This document shows, piece by piece, positions 18,187 through 26,987 of a stretch of DNA of 40,909 nucleotides (the stretch's first letter is position 1; each line of letters opens with the position of its first letter). The stretch spans positions 1-40,909 of the forward strand of contig NZ_LK995501.1 in assembly GCF_900002405.1 (NCBI RefSeq), given 5' to 3'. Below the pieces are notes generated by a model that saw only the letters and a list, made by a program, of their open reading frames with translations, was not told the DNA's origin and did no database searches. Source of the DNA: Actinomyces succiniciruminis. GTDB lineage: Bacteria > Actinomycetota > Actinomycetes > Actinomycetales > Actinomycetaceae. Position numbers and translations under genes: made by a program.

Positions 18187-19509
18187 CTAGCGCCGGCCGA
18201 TGCCCGCGTAGGTGAAGCCGGCGGCCTTCCAGTCCTCACGCGGCAGCGCGTTGCGGCCGTCGATGACGATGCGGCGGGCCACCAGCTCGGCGGCCTTGGC
18301 GGGGTCGAAGGTGGTGAACTGCTTCCACTCGGTTCCCAGCACAACCACGTCCGCGCCGGTCAGTGCCGCCTCGATGGAGTCCGCAACCTGATAGGGCAGG
18401 CCCTCGCGGTCGGCCAGGATGGGGCCGGCTGCCGGATCCATGACCACCACGGAGGCGGATAGGCCGACGAACTCCTTAGCCAGGTCGAGTGCGGGGGAGT
18501 TACGCATGTCATCGCTGTCCGGCTTGAAGGCCGCGCCGAGGATCGCCACCCGCTTCCCAGCCAGGTCCTCACCCAGCAGCCCACGGGCGGTGTCCACCAC
18601 GGAGTGACGTACGGCGTCGTTGACCTTGTCCACCTCGGCCAGGAAGCCGAGCGACTCGCCGACGCCCAGCTCGTTGGCGCGCGCCTGGAAGGCGCGAATG
18701 TCCTTCGGCAGGCAGCCTCCGCCAAAGCCGATACCGGCGCGCAGGAACCGCTTGCCGATGCGGTCGTCCAGGCCGATGGCGCCGGCCAGCGCGGTCACGT
18801 CGGCCCCGGCGGCGTCGCAGATCTGCGCCATGGCGTTGATGAAGGAGATCTTGGTGGCCAGGAAGGCGTTGGCGGAGATCTTCACCAGCTCCGCGGTCTG
18901 GTAATCCATCACCAGCCGGGGCTTGCCCGCCTCGATAATCGGCCGGTACAGCTCGTCCAGGACCGCCTGCGCGTCCGCCGCGGCCCGCTCGTCGTCGGGC
19001 AGCCCGTAAACCATGCGGTCGGGGTCCAGCGTGTCCTTGACCGCGAATCCCTCGCGCAGGAACTCCGGATTCCACACCAGCGTCACGCCGGTGGGGGCGA
19101 CCTGCTCGGCCAGGCGGGCGGCGGTGCCCACCGGGACAGTGGACTTGCCGGCGACGACCTCCGGTCCGTCGGTGCACTGGCCCAGGTGCGGCAGCATGCC
19201 CTCGATGGCAGCGTTCACGTAGGTGAGGTTCGCGGCACCGGTCTCCGACTGGGGCGTGCCCACGCCGATGAAGTGCACCTGCGCGCCGGCGATTGCCGCG
19301 TAGTCGGTGGTGAAGGTCAGCCGCCCGGCATCCACGTTGCGGCGCAGGACATCCTCGAAATCGGGCTCGAAGAAGGGGGCCTTGCCCTGGGACAGCAGCT
19401 CGACCTTGCGGGCGTCGACGTCGACCCCCACCACCGTATGGCCCAACTCGGCCATCGAGGCCGCGTGCACAGCGCCCAGGTATCCACAACCAATTACCGA
19501 AATACGCAT
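18187..19509 (-). CDS. ugd: UDP-glucose 6-dehydrogenase
   Basis: This enzyme oxidises UDP-glucose to UDP-glucuronate with two NAD+, supplying an acidic sugar donor for glycan synthesis. The 440-residue length is normal. The N-terminus MRISVIGCGYLGAVHA is the NAD-binding glycine motif. The catalytic cysteine lies in GFGGGCLPKD. The C-terminal UDP-binding domain includes LGAAFKPDSDDMRNSPAL. No clear ribosome site precedes ATG 19509, so it may be leaderless or weakly translated. It lies 137 bp downstream of rmlC-rmlD on the same strand. Confidence 0.96.
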   Translation of the reverse strand: MRISVIGCGYLGAVHAASMAELGHTVVGVDVDARKVELLSQGKAPFFEPDFEDVLRRNVDAGRLTFTTDYAAIAGAQVHFIGVGTPQSETGAANLTYVNAAIEGMLPHLGQCTDGPEVVAGKSTVPVGTAARLAEQVAPTGVTLVWNPEFLREGFAVKDTLDPDRMVYGLPDDERAAADAQAVLDELYRPIIEAGKPRLVMDYQTAELVKISANAFLATKISFINAMAQICDAAGADVTALAGAIGLDDRIGKRFLRAGIGFGGGCLPKDIRAFQARANELGVGESLGFLAEVDKVNDAVRHSVVDTARGLLGEDLAGKRVAILGAAFKPDSDDMRNSPALDLAKEFVGLSASVVVMDPAAGPILADREGLPYQVADSIEAALTGADVVVLGTEWKQFTTFDPAKAAELVARRIVIDGRNALPREDWKAAGFTYAGIGRR

Positions 19510-19646
19510 GTGGGAAGGCTAACGGACTAGGCAAGGAGTTGGCGTGTGTCGCGTCGCAGAGATGGCCACATTTTCGGACTCGTTGCCCACAGGGGTGGGG
19601 GGTGGGTCACGTCCCCATGAGGCGCACCCCGCTAGCGTTCACGAAC

Positions 19647-21119
19647 TCACAGTTCGATGGTGGGCACGTAGGCGTCCAGACGCTCCATGGAGTTGCCCGG
19701 CGTGAAGCCGGTTGCCTCGATCTTGCTCAGGTCCAGAGCGCTGCGAAGCGGACGCGGGGCGATGCCCTCCTGCCCGGCGTAGTACTCGGCGGTCGTCACC
19801 GGCGTGACCTCCTCGGCGCTGTGGCCCACCAGTTCGAAGACTCGCTTGGCGACGTCGCACCAGGACACCACCGGCCCCTCACCGGACAGGTTGTAGGTGC
19901 CGAACTCGGCGCCGGTGCGCAGCAGGTGGATGATGCCGGCCGCCAGGTCGGTGGTGAAGGTGAGTCGGCCGGTCTGGTCGTCCACCACCTTCGGGGCGAT
20001 GCCGCGCGCGGCCAGGGAGGCCATGGTCTTGGCGAAGTTCTTGCCGTCACCCACCACCCAGGAGGTGCGCACCAGGTAGTGGTTGGGGGCCGCTTCGACG
20101 GCGGCGTCGCCGCCCGCCTTCGACTGGCCGTACACACCCAGCGGGCTGGGGGACTCATCCTCCGTGTGCGGCTCAAGCGTGCCGTCGAAGGTGTACTCGC
20201 TGGAGATGTGCACCAGGGTCAGATCGTGGCGGGCCGCCTCCCGGGCCAGGTTTGCCGGGCCGGTGGCGTTGGCGCGCCAGGACAGGGGCCGTCCCTCGGG
20301 GGTCTCGGCGCCGTCGACGTTCGTCCAGGCGGCGGCGTTGATGATGATGTCGTAAGCGGACCAGTCCCAGGCGGCCATGGCGTCGGCGTCGGAGATGTCC
20401 ACCTCCGGCAGATCCACGCCGGTGGGGCTGAAGCCGGCCGCGGGCAGCTGCTTCATGAGCTCGCGGCCGAGCTGCCCCTTGCAGCCGGTGACCAGCACGC
20501 GCCTGCCATCCGCGGTGGCGTCGGTGGCTGCGAAGGGGACGACGTCCGCCAGGCGCGGGTGAGCGCGGTCCTTGTCGGACTGGATCGCCTGCTCCAGCGG
20601 AATAGGCCACGGCACGGCGACGGTCTCATCGGCCAGGTTCAAGAAGGTGTACTGGGCGTCGGGCGACCAGTGATCGTTGACCAGGTAGGTGTAGGCGGTG
20701 TTCGGCTCCAGCGTCTGGTAGGCGTTGCCCACACCCTTGGGCACGAACACGGCCACCGACGGGTCGATCTCGGTGGTGTACACGGTGCCGAAGGACGGCC
20801 CCTCACGTAGGTCCACCCAAGCACCGAAGACGCGCCCGGTGGCCACCGACACGAACTTGTCCCACGGCTCGGCGTGGATGCCGCGGGTCACCCCGACCTC
20901 GTCGTTGAAGGAGATGTTGTTCTGCACCGGGCCGAAGTCCGGCAGCCCCAGGGCCGTCATCTTCTCCCGCTGCCAGTTCTCCTTGAACCAGCCCCGGTTG
21001 TCGCCGTGCACGGTCAGATCGATGCGCAGGAAGCCGGGAATCGGGGTGGTCTCAACACCGAGCGGCTTGAGCAGCTCGATGCCGTCGGTGCGGTCGGGGG
21101 TGTCGGCCGTGTCAGTCAT
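19647..21119 (-). CDS. rmlC-rmlD: Fused dTDP-4-keto-rhamnose 3,5-epimerase and reductase
   Basis: One 490-residue protein holds the last two steps of dTDP-L-rhamnose synthesis. Residues of about 15-190 are the RmlC cupin epimerase, with RGIHAEPWDK (catalytic-His region), VFVPKGVGNAYQ and a YTYLVNDHW strand. Residues of about 205-490 are the RmlD SDR reductase, with VLVTGCKGQLGREL for NADPH binding and the YGQSK active-site motif. This fusion is known from actinobacteria. The start at 21119 is preferred because GGAGAA is just upstream; an extension to 21263 has no recognisable content. A small palindrome, CGAACT-N3-AGTTCG at 19642-19656, overlaps the stop. Confidence 0.95.
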   Translation of the reverse strand: MTDTADTPDRTDGIELLKPLGVETTPIPGFLRIDLTVHGDNRGWFKENWQREKMTALGLPDFGPVQNNISFNDEVGVTRGIHAEPWDKFVSVATGRVFGAWVDLREGPSFGTVYTTEIDPSVAVFVPKGVGNAYQTLEPNTAYTYLVNDHWSPDAQYTFLNLADETVAVPWPIPLEQAIQSDKDRAHPRLADVVPFAATDATADGRRVLVTGCKGQLGRELMKQLPAAGFSPTGVDLPEVDISDADAMAAWDWSAYDIIINAAAWTNVDGAETPEGRPLSWRANATGPANLAREAARHDLTLVHISSEYTFDGTLEPHTEDESPSPLGVYGQSKAGGDAAVEAAPNHYLVRTSWVVGDGKNFAKTMASLAARGIAPKVVDDQTGRLTFTTDLAAGIIHLLRTGAEFGTYNLSGEGPVVSWCDVAKRVFELVGHSAEEVTPVTTAEYYAGQEGIAPRPLRSALDLSKIEATGFTPGNSMERLDAYVPTIEL

Positions 21120-21583
21120 GGTTCTCCATCTGGTTCGCACTACGGTGCCGGGCTGACGGCGAGCGCCGCAAGCCGTCGACCCACCTAGCCTAGACCTGTA
21201 GGGCATCCCGTCCCTCCCGGCTGGGCAAATGCCGTCTCTCGGTCGAGGAAACCGCACGTTCACGCGCCATGGCAGGGGTACCTCACTGGCAGCAACCTGG
21301 ATAGGCCCACCCAGCCAATGCCGCTAAGCCCGGGTGGTTGGCTTCACTCCAGGCAACCCAGGAAACAAACAGAGTCTCCATAGCCGCCTCAATACCTGCT
21401 AGCATTCCCTGGCGCGAGCTTCCGGCGACTGTTTGCGAGATCTTCTCGGTCGTGTTGACGAGACTGCGTGCTGCTGCGGCATGCGCAACTCCTGCATGGC
21501 GGGGTGCGACAGCGCCGGCGTTCCACTCCTCTCCGGTCGGCTTGGGGTGCGGGCATCGCGTCGAGCAACGAGGAGAATAATCA
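21120..21583. other. Gene-free divergent region between rmlC-rmlD and the DUF2142-like gene
   Basis: No convincing gene was found in these 464 bp; the short frames crossing it lack family content and ribosome sites. It should contain divergent promoters. Between 21307 and 21343, CCACCC then AGCCAA are followed by GGGTGG then TTGGCT. Each pair is complementary, but the order is crossed, so they form alternative hairpins or a pseudoknot rather than one stem. The ribosome site AGGAG for the next gene is at 21571-21575. No promoter hexamers could be assigned. Confidence 0.5.
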
Positions 21584-23143
21584 ATGGATGCAGCAACCGG
21601 GTCGAGCCAGGCGGGACGATCGCGGTGGCCCCTTGGAAGCCGCAGGCGCCTCGGGGCCGCGCTGACCATGCTGCTTTTGCTCGTCGTCGGGGTCGGCTGG
21701 GTGCTGTGCTCCCCATTGGGCGGCTCTCCCGACGATGACTACCATCTGGGAAGCATATGGTGTCCGCGTCCGGTGGCGGAGTCTTGTCAGACCAAGACGA
21801 TCGACAACGTTACGCAGGTCCTGGTGCCGCAGACCATCGATGATGATTCGCTCTGCTATAAGAAGCACCCGGAGACATCTGCTGCTTGCCGGATGTCCTA
21901 TTCGGACGAGACGACCGCCTATACGGCTCGTTATGACGACGGGAACTATCCGGTGGGTTACTACCGTTTCCATCACGCCCTCGTCGGTAGCGACGTCACC
22001 CGCTCGGTGATCTTAATGCGTGTTGTCAACGTACTCATCGCAGTGGCTCTGTTGGGAACGATTGCGCTGCTGTCGCCACCCGCACTGCGTGCCGGCTACA
22101 TTGCCGCGGTCGGATTCGCCTGGATTCCAATGGGCGTATATTTCGTAGCTTCCAATAATCCCAGTTCGTGGGCGCTGACTGGGGTGCTTGCCTACGCCTC
22201 CGGCTTATTCATGTCGCTCAGGGCTGAAGGTAAGCGCCAGTGGCTGCTGCTGGGGCTGGGCGTCGTTGGGAGCGTGCTCGCCTGCATGTCCCGTGGCGAC
22301 GCGGCCTTCTTCCTCTTCGTGGTCTCCCTGGCGCTGCTTCTGGGGGTGCGTTGGCGGCGGCAGATCCGTGTCCATGCGCTGGTCGCGGCTGTTGTTGGCT
22401 TTGCTGGAGTTTGGGTGATGCGGAGCACGGGGCAGGGCGGCTACGCCTCCGGTGAGGGGGCTCAGCCTCCGCCAATGACTCGTACCCGGCTGTTCGAGAT
22501 CGTTCAGGGTGTGCCTCAGTTCCTGGCGGGTATGTACGGGCGCCGCTGGGGTGGAGGTTGGTGGGATGTCCCCATGGACGGCGTGATCACCATTGGCGCG
22601 CTGAGCCTCGCCGGTATCGCGCTGTTCATGGGAGTCCGGGTGATGACCTGGCGTAAGCTGTTGTCGGCGGGAGTTATTCTCGGGGCGCTGGCGGGAATGC
22701 CCGTTGTGTATGCGATTCTCAATGGCTTGCCGAATGTCTATGTCATGGTTCAGCCCCGCTATGTGCTGCCGTTGCTGGCGGTGTTCTACCTCGTGCTTTT
22801 CCTCACCGACGACTCGCGTACGATGATGACTCGTACGCAGGCGATGCTGGTCGTCGTTGTGTCCACTGCGGTGAGTTCCGCTGCGGTTCATCGACTACTG
22901 CTCCGGTATACGCAAGGCATTGAAGACATCAATCGTGTGCCCTTTAACCTTGATGTCGGCGTCCAGTGGTGGTGGAACATTCCTATCTCCCCGATGCAGC
23001 TGTGGGCATTGGTCACGGCCTGTACCCTCTTGGCCTCCACGATGCTGGTGTGGTTGGTAGGCGGCGGCAGGTCACGGCCGGTTGAGCGCGAGACTCACAC
23101 TGCCTCCGCGGCCCCGACGGCCGAGTCGCCTGCTGCCGCGTGA
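21584..23143 (+). CDS. DUF2142-like polytopic membrane protein
   Basis: This 519-residue protein has one N-terminal helix, then an extracytoplasmic loop with GSPDDDYHLGSIWC, an acidic motif typical of DUF2142, followed by about ten helices and a short cytoplasmic tail. Such proteins occur in surface-glycan loci and have a GT-C-like layout, so a polyprenyl-sugar glycosyltransferase is possible. AGGAG lies eight bases before ATG 21584. It sits just before the phosphocholine cassette but is separated from it by 115 bp containing a candidate promoter. Its loop has several Cys residues that may form disulfides. Confidence 0.8.
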   Translation: MDAATGSSQAGRSRWPLGSRRRLGAALTMLLLLVVGVGWVLCSPLGGSPDDDYHLGSIWCPRPVAESCQTKTIDNVTQVLVPQTIDDDSLCYKKHPETSAACRMSYSDETTAYTARYDDGNYPVGYYRFHHALVGSDVTRSVILMRVVNVLIAVALLGTIALLSPPALRAGYIAAVGFAWIPMGVYFVASNNPSSWALTGVLAYASGLFMSLRAEGKRQWLLLGLGVVGSVLACMSRGDAAFFLFVVSLALLLGVRWRRQIRVHALVAAVVGFAGVWVMRSTGQGGYASGEGAQPPPMTRTRLFEIVQGVPQFLAGMYGRRWGGGWWDVPMDGVITIGALSLAGIALFMGVRVMTWRKLLSAGVILGALAGMPVVYAILNGLPNVYVMVQPRYVLPLLAVFYLVLFLTDDSRTMMTRTQAMLVVVVSTAVSSAAVHRLLLRYTQGIEDINRVPFNLDVGVQWWWNIPISPMQLWALVTACTLLASTMLVWLVGGGRSRPVERETHTASAAPTAESPAAA

Positions 23144-23192
23144 CCTGGAGGTGGGCGGTGTGGGCCATCGCCGTGGGAAACGCCGGCGGCGT

Positions 23193-23222
23193 TTGTTCAA
23201 AACTGGGTGGCGTGTGTATGCT
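23193..23222 (+). promoter_or_regulatory. Candidate promoter of the phosphocholine operon
   Basis: TTGTTC at 23193-23198 and TATGCT at 23217-23222 are separated by 18 bp and read as -35 and -10 elements. Immediately downstream, GCTTTC (23220-23225) and GAAAGC (23243-23248) form an inverted repeat overlapping the -10 and the predicted transcript start, where a repressor could bind. The leader would be about 30 nt if translation starts at 23259. Confidence 0.5.
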
Positions 23223-23258
23223 TTCGAACGCTAGCCATGATTGAAAGCTGATGAACGG

Positions 23259-25118
23259 ATGGTGTTGCCTGTGACTTCTCCAGATAAGGGGACCCTTTCT
23301 TTGAAACGGTCGCAGTTCGATGTGCTCTACGCGTACTTGCGCGCCGGAGAGCCGCTGACTCAGCGGCAGGTCCAGGCGGCGACCGGCATGTCGTTGGGCA
23401 GCGCCAACGCTGCGGTGCGCGAGTGTGAGGCACTCGGGCTGCTGGCGGACCGCTCCCTGACTGACGCGGGTGCAGCCGCGTTGGAACCGTACCGCGTGAC
23501 CAACGCCGTCGTACTCGCTGCTGGGCTCTCCGAGCGGTTCGCTCCGATTTCCTACGAGCGTCCCAAGGGAACCCTGCGGGTCCGTGGGGAGGTGCTCATC
23601 GAGCGGCAAATTGAACAGCTGCTTGAAGCCGGAATAAGCGACATCACCGTCGTTGTCGGATACAAGAAGGAGTACTTCTTCTACCTGGCGGAGAAGTACG
23701 GCGTCCGAATCGTCGTCAACGATGAGTACGCCACGCGTAACAACAACGGTTCTTTGTGGCGCGTACGCGACCGGCTCGACAACACCTACGTGTGTTCCTC
23801 GGATGACTACTTCACCGTTAACCCCTTCGAGTCGCACGTCCATCACGCCTACTACTCGGCCCAGTATGCTGAGGGCAGCACCGACGAGTGGTGTATAACC
23901 GTGGGCGCAGGTGATCGCATTACCGGCGCGACTATGGGCGGTGCCGACGCCTGGACGATGCTCGGTCACGTCTACTTCGACCGGACCTTCTCGGCAGCGT
24001 TCCGCCAGATCCTTGAAGAGGTGTACCACCTGCCGGAGACCGCCGCAAAGCTGTGGGAAGCGATTTACCTCGACCACGTCAGCGACCTTGACATGCGAGT
24101 GCGCCGCTACCCGGCTGGCGTCATCAATGAGTTCGACTCGGTTGACGAGATCCGTTCTTTCGATCCGTTGTTCATGGAGAATGTGGACTCGGAGGTGTTC
24201 GACAATATTGCCTCGGCTTTGGGCGTGCCAAAGGCAGAGATAGTCGACTTCTATCCGCTCAAGCAGGGCATCACGAACCTCTCGTGCCACTTCAGCGCCG
24301 GCGGCCAGGAATACGTGTACCGTCATCCAGGCGTCGGCACGGACCAGATCGTTGATCGGCAAGCTGAGTTTGATGCTCTGTTCCTGGCCCGGGAGCTCGG
24401 CATTGACCGGACATTTCTCGCGGGCGACCCAGACAAGGGGTGGAAGATATCCCGTTTCATCCCCCACTGTCGTAATCTAGACGTGAACCGTCCTGGTGAG
24501 TTGGCGCGGGCGATGTCCATGGCGCGCAGTCTTCACAACAGCGACCGAGTGCTCGCGCGCAGCTTCGGTTTCGTGGAGGAGGGGCTGCGCTACGAGCGCC
24601 TACTTACCGCCAACGGTCCCGTCGATGTGCCCGGATATGGCGAGCTGCGGGAGAAGATCCTTCGGCTTAGCCGCTATGCCGATGCCGACGGCTTCCCGGT
24701 CGGGCCCAGCCACAATGACTTCTTTCCGCTGAACTTCCTCGTTGATGAGCACGGGCACATCGATCTTATCGACTGGGAGTATGCCGGTATGTCCGATGTT
24801 GCTAGCGACTTCGGAACCATGGTCGTGTGCGCCCAGCTGAGCGGTGAGCAGGCTGAGGAAGCGCTATTCGCCTATTTCGAGGGCGAGCCCACTCCCGTTG
24901 AGCGACGTCACTTCTGGGCACACGTCGTTTTCGCCGGCTGGTGCTGGTATGTATGGGCGTTGGCGAAGGAAGCGGAGGGGGATGAAGTGGGGGAGTGGCT
25001 GTTCATCTACTACCGCCATGCCGTCGACTACGTTGATGCGCTGTTGGCCTCCTATGAGACAGACACTCCGTTGTTGAGCGCGCCGGCGCCGCGCCTGTCG
25101 GCGGGAGCGGTGGCATGA
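23259..25118 (+). CDS. Winged-helix / phosphocholine cytidylyltransferase / choline kinase fusion (LicC-LicA type)
   Basis: This protein of about 619 residues has three parts. Residues of about 10-70 look like a winged helix-turn-helix (TQRQVQAATGMSLGSANAAV). Residues of about 80-310 are a LicC-like nucleotidyltransferase, with VVLAAGLSERFAP and ERPKGTLRV for nucleotide binding and CSSDDYF as an acidic metal site. Residues of about 325-600 are a LicA/APH-type kinase, with GPSHNDFFPLNF (catalytic Asp) and IDLIDWEYAG (metal Asp). It should phosphorylate choline and make CDP-choline. The start is uncertain: ATG 23259 is preferred; TTG 23241 and GTG 23271 are in frame, and no strong ribosome site is seen. 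The stop overlaps licB. A substrate other than choline, such as ethanolamine, is possible. Confidence 0.87.
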   Translation: MVLPVTSPDKGTLSLKRSQFDVLYAYLRAGEPLTQRQVQAATGMSLGSANAAVRECEALGLLADRSLTDAGAAALEPYRVTNAVVLAAGLSERFAPISYERPKGTLRVRGEVLIERQIEQLLEAGISDITVVVGYKKEYFFYLAEKYGVRIVVNDEYATRNNNGSLWRVRDRLDNTYVCSSDDYFTVNPFESHVHHAYYSAQYAEGSTDEWCITVGAGDRITGATMGGADAWTMLGHVYFDRTFSAAFRQILEEVYHLPETAAKLWEAIYLDHVSDLDMRVRRYPAGVINEFDSVDEIRSFDPLFMENVDSEVFDNIASALGVPKAEIVDFYPLKQGITNLSCHFSAGGQEYVYRHPGVGTDQIVDRQAEFDALFLARELGIDRTFLAGDPDKGWKISRFIPHCRNLDVNRPGELARAMSMARSLHNSDRVLARSFGFVEEGLRYERLLTANGPVDVPGYGELREKILRLSRYADADGFPVGPSHNDFFPLNFLVDEHGHIDLIDWEYAGMSDVASDFGTMVVCAQLSGEQAEEALFAYFEGEPTPVERRHFWAHVVFAGWCWYVWALAKEAEGDEVGEWLFIYYRHAVDYVDALLASYETDTPLLSAPAPRLSAGAVA

Positions 25119-26125
25119 GGTACGGGGTGATCAGCGGGGCGCTGTGGGGCCTCGACACCGTTGTTCTCGGTATGGCCCTGGTACTGGTGCCGTTTCTCGG
25201 CGTTGGGAACGCGACGCTAACCGGCGCCGTTCTGCACGACACCACGTGCGCTATTGTGCTTGCGCTATATATGGCAGCGCGGGGTCGGCTGCACGATACC
25301 GCGGCGGCCCTGCGCACTCGTAGCGGTAAGATTGTCATGCTTGGGGCGCTCCTGGGTGGTCCCTTCGGAATGACCGGCTACCTGATTGCGATTGATAACA
25401 TCGGTCCTGCCTACACCGCGATCATCTCCACGTTCTATCCCGCCGTGGGCACCCTGCTGGCCGCGATTCTGCTCGGCGAGCGTATGAGACCGCGACAGGT
25501 GGTGGCGCTGGTGGTGGCACTGGCGGCAGTGGTACTTATCGGATGGTCCTCCACGGAGTTCGATGTTCCCGGCTCAGCGCCGGTCGGTGTTCTTGCCGCG
25601 CTCGCGTGCGTGTTGGGCTGGGGCTCTGAGGCCGTGCTGTTGGCCTGGGGCATGCGTGATGACACGGTTGACAACGAGACTGCGCTGCAGATTCGCGAGA
25701 CCACGTCCTCACTGGTCTATTTGCTAGTGGTTGCACCGTTGTCCGGGATCCTTGGTTTCACCTTGGCGTCTGTGGCAACGCGGGCCGCCTCGGTCGTTGC
25801 GCTTGCCGGAATTGCGGGTGCGTTCTCATACTTGTTCTACTACAAGGCCATCGGCACAATCGGGGCGTCGCGAGGCATGGCTCTGAATATCTCGTATTCG
25901 GCATGGGCGGTACTGTTCGCCTTTCTGCTCCAAGGGTCCGTGCCCACGCCGCTGCAGATCGCGGGGTGCCTCGTCCTGCTGGTTGGAACGGTACTGGCGG
26001 CTACGCCGGACTGGCGTACGCTGGTGACCTTCCCGGGGGCTGGACGCGATGCGGCCTGCCCTGACTTGCCAACTGATGACGGCCCAGATCAGACGGGAGA
26101 TGCCAATGCCTTCTCACGCGGCTGA
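25115..26125 (+). CDS. licB: LicB-like choline permease (DMT/EamA family)
   Basis: This 336-residue protein has about ten hydrophobic helices in two EamA-like halves (first half includes GPAYTAIISTFYPAVGTLLAAI; second half GAFSYLFYYKAIGTIGASRG). LicB proteins are drug/metabolite-superfamily transporters that bring choline into the cell for phosphocholine decoration. The start overlaps the stop of the LicC-LicA fusion, and the 3' end overlaps the first licD by 20 bp, so translation is coupled. The choline assignment rests on the neighbouring genes; a lone EamA protein would not be assignable. Confidence 0.82.
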   Translation: MRYGVISGALWGLDTVVLGMALVLVPFLGVGNATLTGAVLHDTTCAIVLALYMAARGRLHDTAAALRTRSGKIVMLGALLGGPFGMTGYLIAIDNIGPAYTAIISTFYPAVGTLLAAILLGERMRPRQVVALVVALAAVVLIGWSSTEFDVPGSAPVGVLAALACVLGWGSEAVLLAWGMRDDTVDNETALQIRETTSSLVYLLVVAPLSGILGFTLASVATRAASVVALAGIAGAFSYLFYYKAIGTIGASRGMALNISYSAWAVLFAFLLQGSVPTPLQIAGCLVLLVGTVLAATPDWRTLVTFPGAGRDAACPDLPTDDGPDQTGDANAFSRG

Positions 26126-26987
26126 CCAGCGGCAGCTTGACCACATCCACGTGCTGCTCACCCGTTTGCTAGGCGAGTTCGATCGTGTGTGCCGCGAGTT
26201 GGGGATCCAGTACGCCGTCTACGGTGGCACCGCCATCGGAGCGGTTCGCCACCGGGGATTTATTCCGTGGGACGACGACGTTGACGTGATGCTCACGCGT
26301 GCAGACTACGAGCGGTTCCTGTGCGAGGCCCCCGCCGTCATGGGAGGGGAGTTCGAGCTGCACAACACCCGTACCGTCCCCGAGTTCCCTTTTATGTTCA
26401 CCAAAATGGTGCTCAAGGGAACGCTTTTAATCCCCGAAGCGGATAAGGACTCGAGCTATCGCATGCCTTTCTTCGTCGACGTCCTTCCGGTGGATAATAT
26501 TCCTGACGACGACGGCGCCATGCGTTCTATGAGCCGCCGGAGTTGGCTTTGGGGCCGCCTGCTGTTTCTGCGAGGTACTCCCCGCCCCTACCTTATCGGC
26601 ATCACCGGAGTGCGTCGCCGCCTGATCTATGCGCTCACAACTCTGGTGCACTGGGGCCTGAGGCTGACTCGAGTCTCGCCCGCCGCGCTGCAGCTGCGGT
26701 GGGAGAAGGCAGTACGCGCTTACGAGCACGAGGACACGGGACGTATGGCCGACTTCACCATGCGCGATCCCTACAATTGGGTAGTCACCCGCGAGGAGTT
26801 GTTCCCCACCCGCGACGTACCTTTTGAGGACATCACCGTAATGCTTCCGCACAACTATGACGCCTTGCTGAGCCGCGGTTACGGCGACTACATGGCCCTG
26901 CCGCCGCCGGACCAGCAGCGTAATCACCGGATGCACCTGGTCGACTTCGGGCCGTATGCCGACGAGTTCGAGGAAGGACGGTCATGA
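26106..26987 (+). CDS. licD: LicD-family phosphocholine transferase, copy 1
   Basis: This 293-residue protein carries the LicD hallmark YGGTAIGAVRHRGFIPWDDD followed by VDVML, where the acidic residues bind metal. LicD enzymes move phosphocholine from CDP-choline to a sugar of a surface glycan. The start at 26106 is chosen because GGGAG (26095-26099) lies six bases upstream; ATG 26100 would abut that site. It overlaps licB upstream and the second licD downstream by four bases. The C-terminal half has a conserved WLWGRLLFLRGTP and RWEKAVRAYE region shared with copy 2. Confidence 0.92.
   Translation: MPSHAADQRQLDHIHVLLTRLLGEFDRVCRELGIQYAVYGGTAIGAVRHRGFIPWDDDVDVMLTRADYERFLCEAPAVMGGEFELHNTRTVPEFPFMFTKMVLKGTLLIPEADKDSSYRMPFFVDVLPVDNIPDDDGAMRSMSRRSWLWGRLLFLRGTPRPYLIGITGVRRRLIYALTTLVHWGLRLTRVSPAALQLRWEKAVRAYEHEDTGRMADFTMRDPYNWVVTREELFPTRDVPFEDITVMLPHNYDALLSRGYGDYMALPPPDQQRNHRMHLVDFGPYADEFEEGRS

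Noticed and set aside
19642-19656. CGAACT-N3-AGTTCG palindrome considered as a terminator for rmlC-rmlD
   Set aside because: Six-base arms overlap the stop codon and no run of T follows; too weak to call.
19539-20810. 423-residue plus-strand frame across rmlC-rmlD
   Set aside because: Antisense to a well-supported fused enzyme; no ribosome site or motif.
21283-21738. Short frames on both strands in the gene-free region before the DUF2142-like gene
   Set aside because: They lack ribosome sites and family content, and run into the start of a real gene; treated as noncoding.
23013-24467. 484-residue minus-strand frame across the LicC-LicA fusion
   Set aside because: Antisense to a gene with nucleotidyltransferase and kinase motifs; no recognisable domain.
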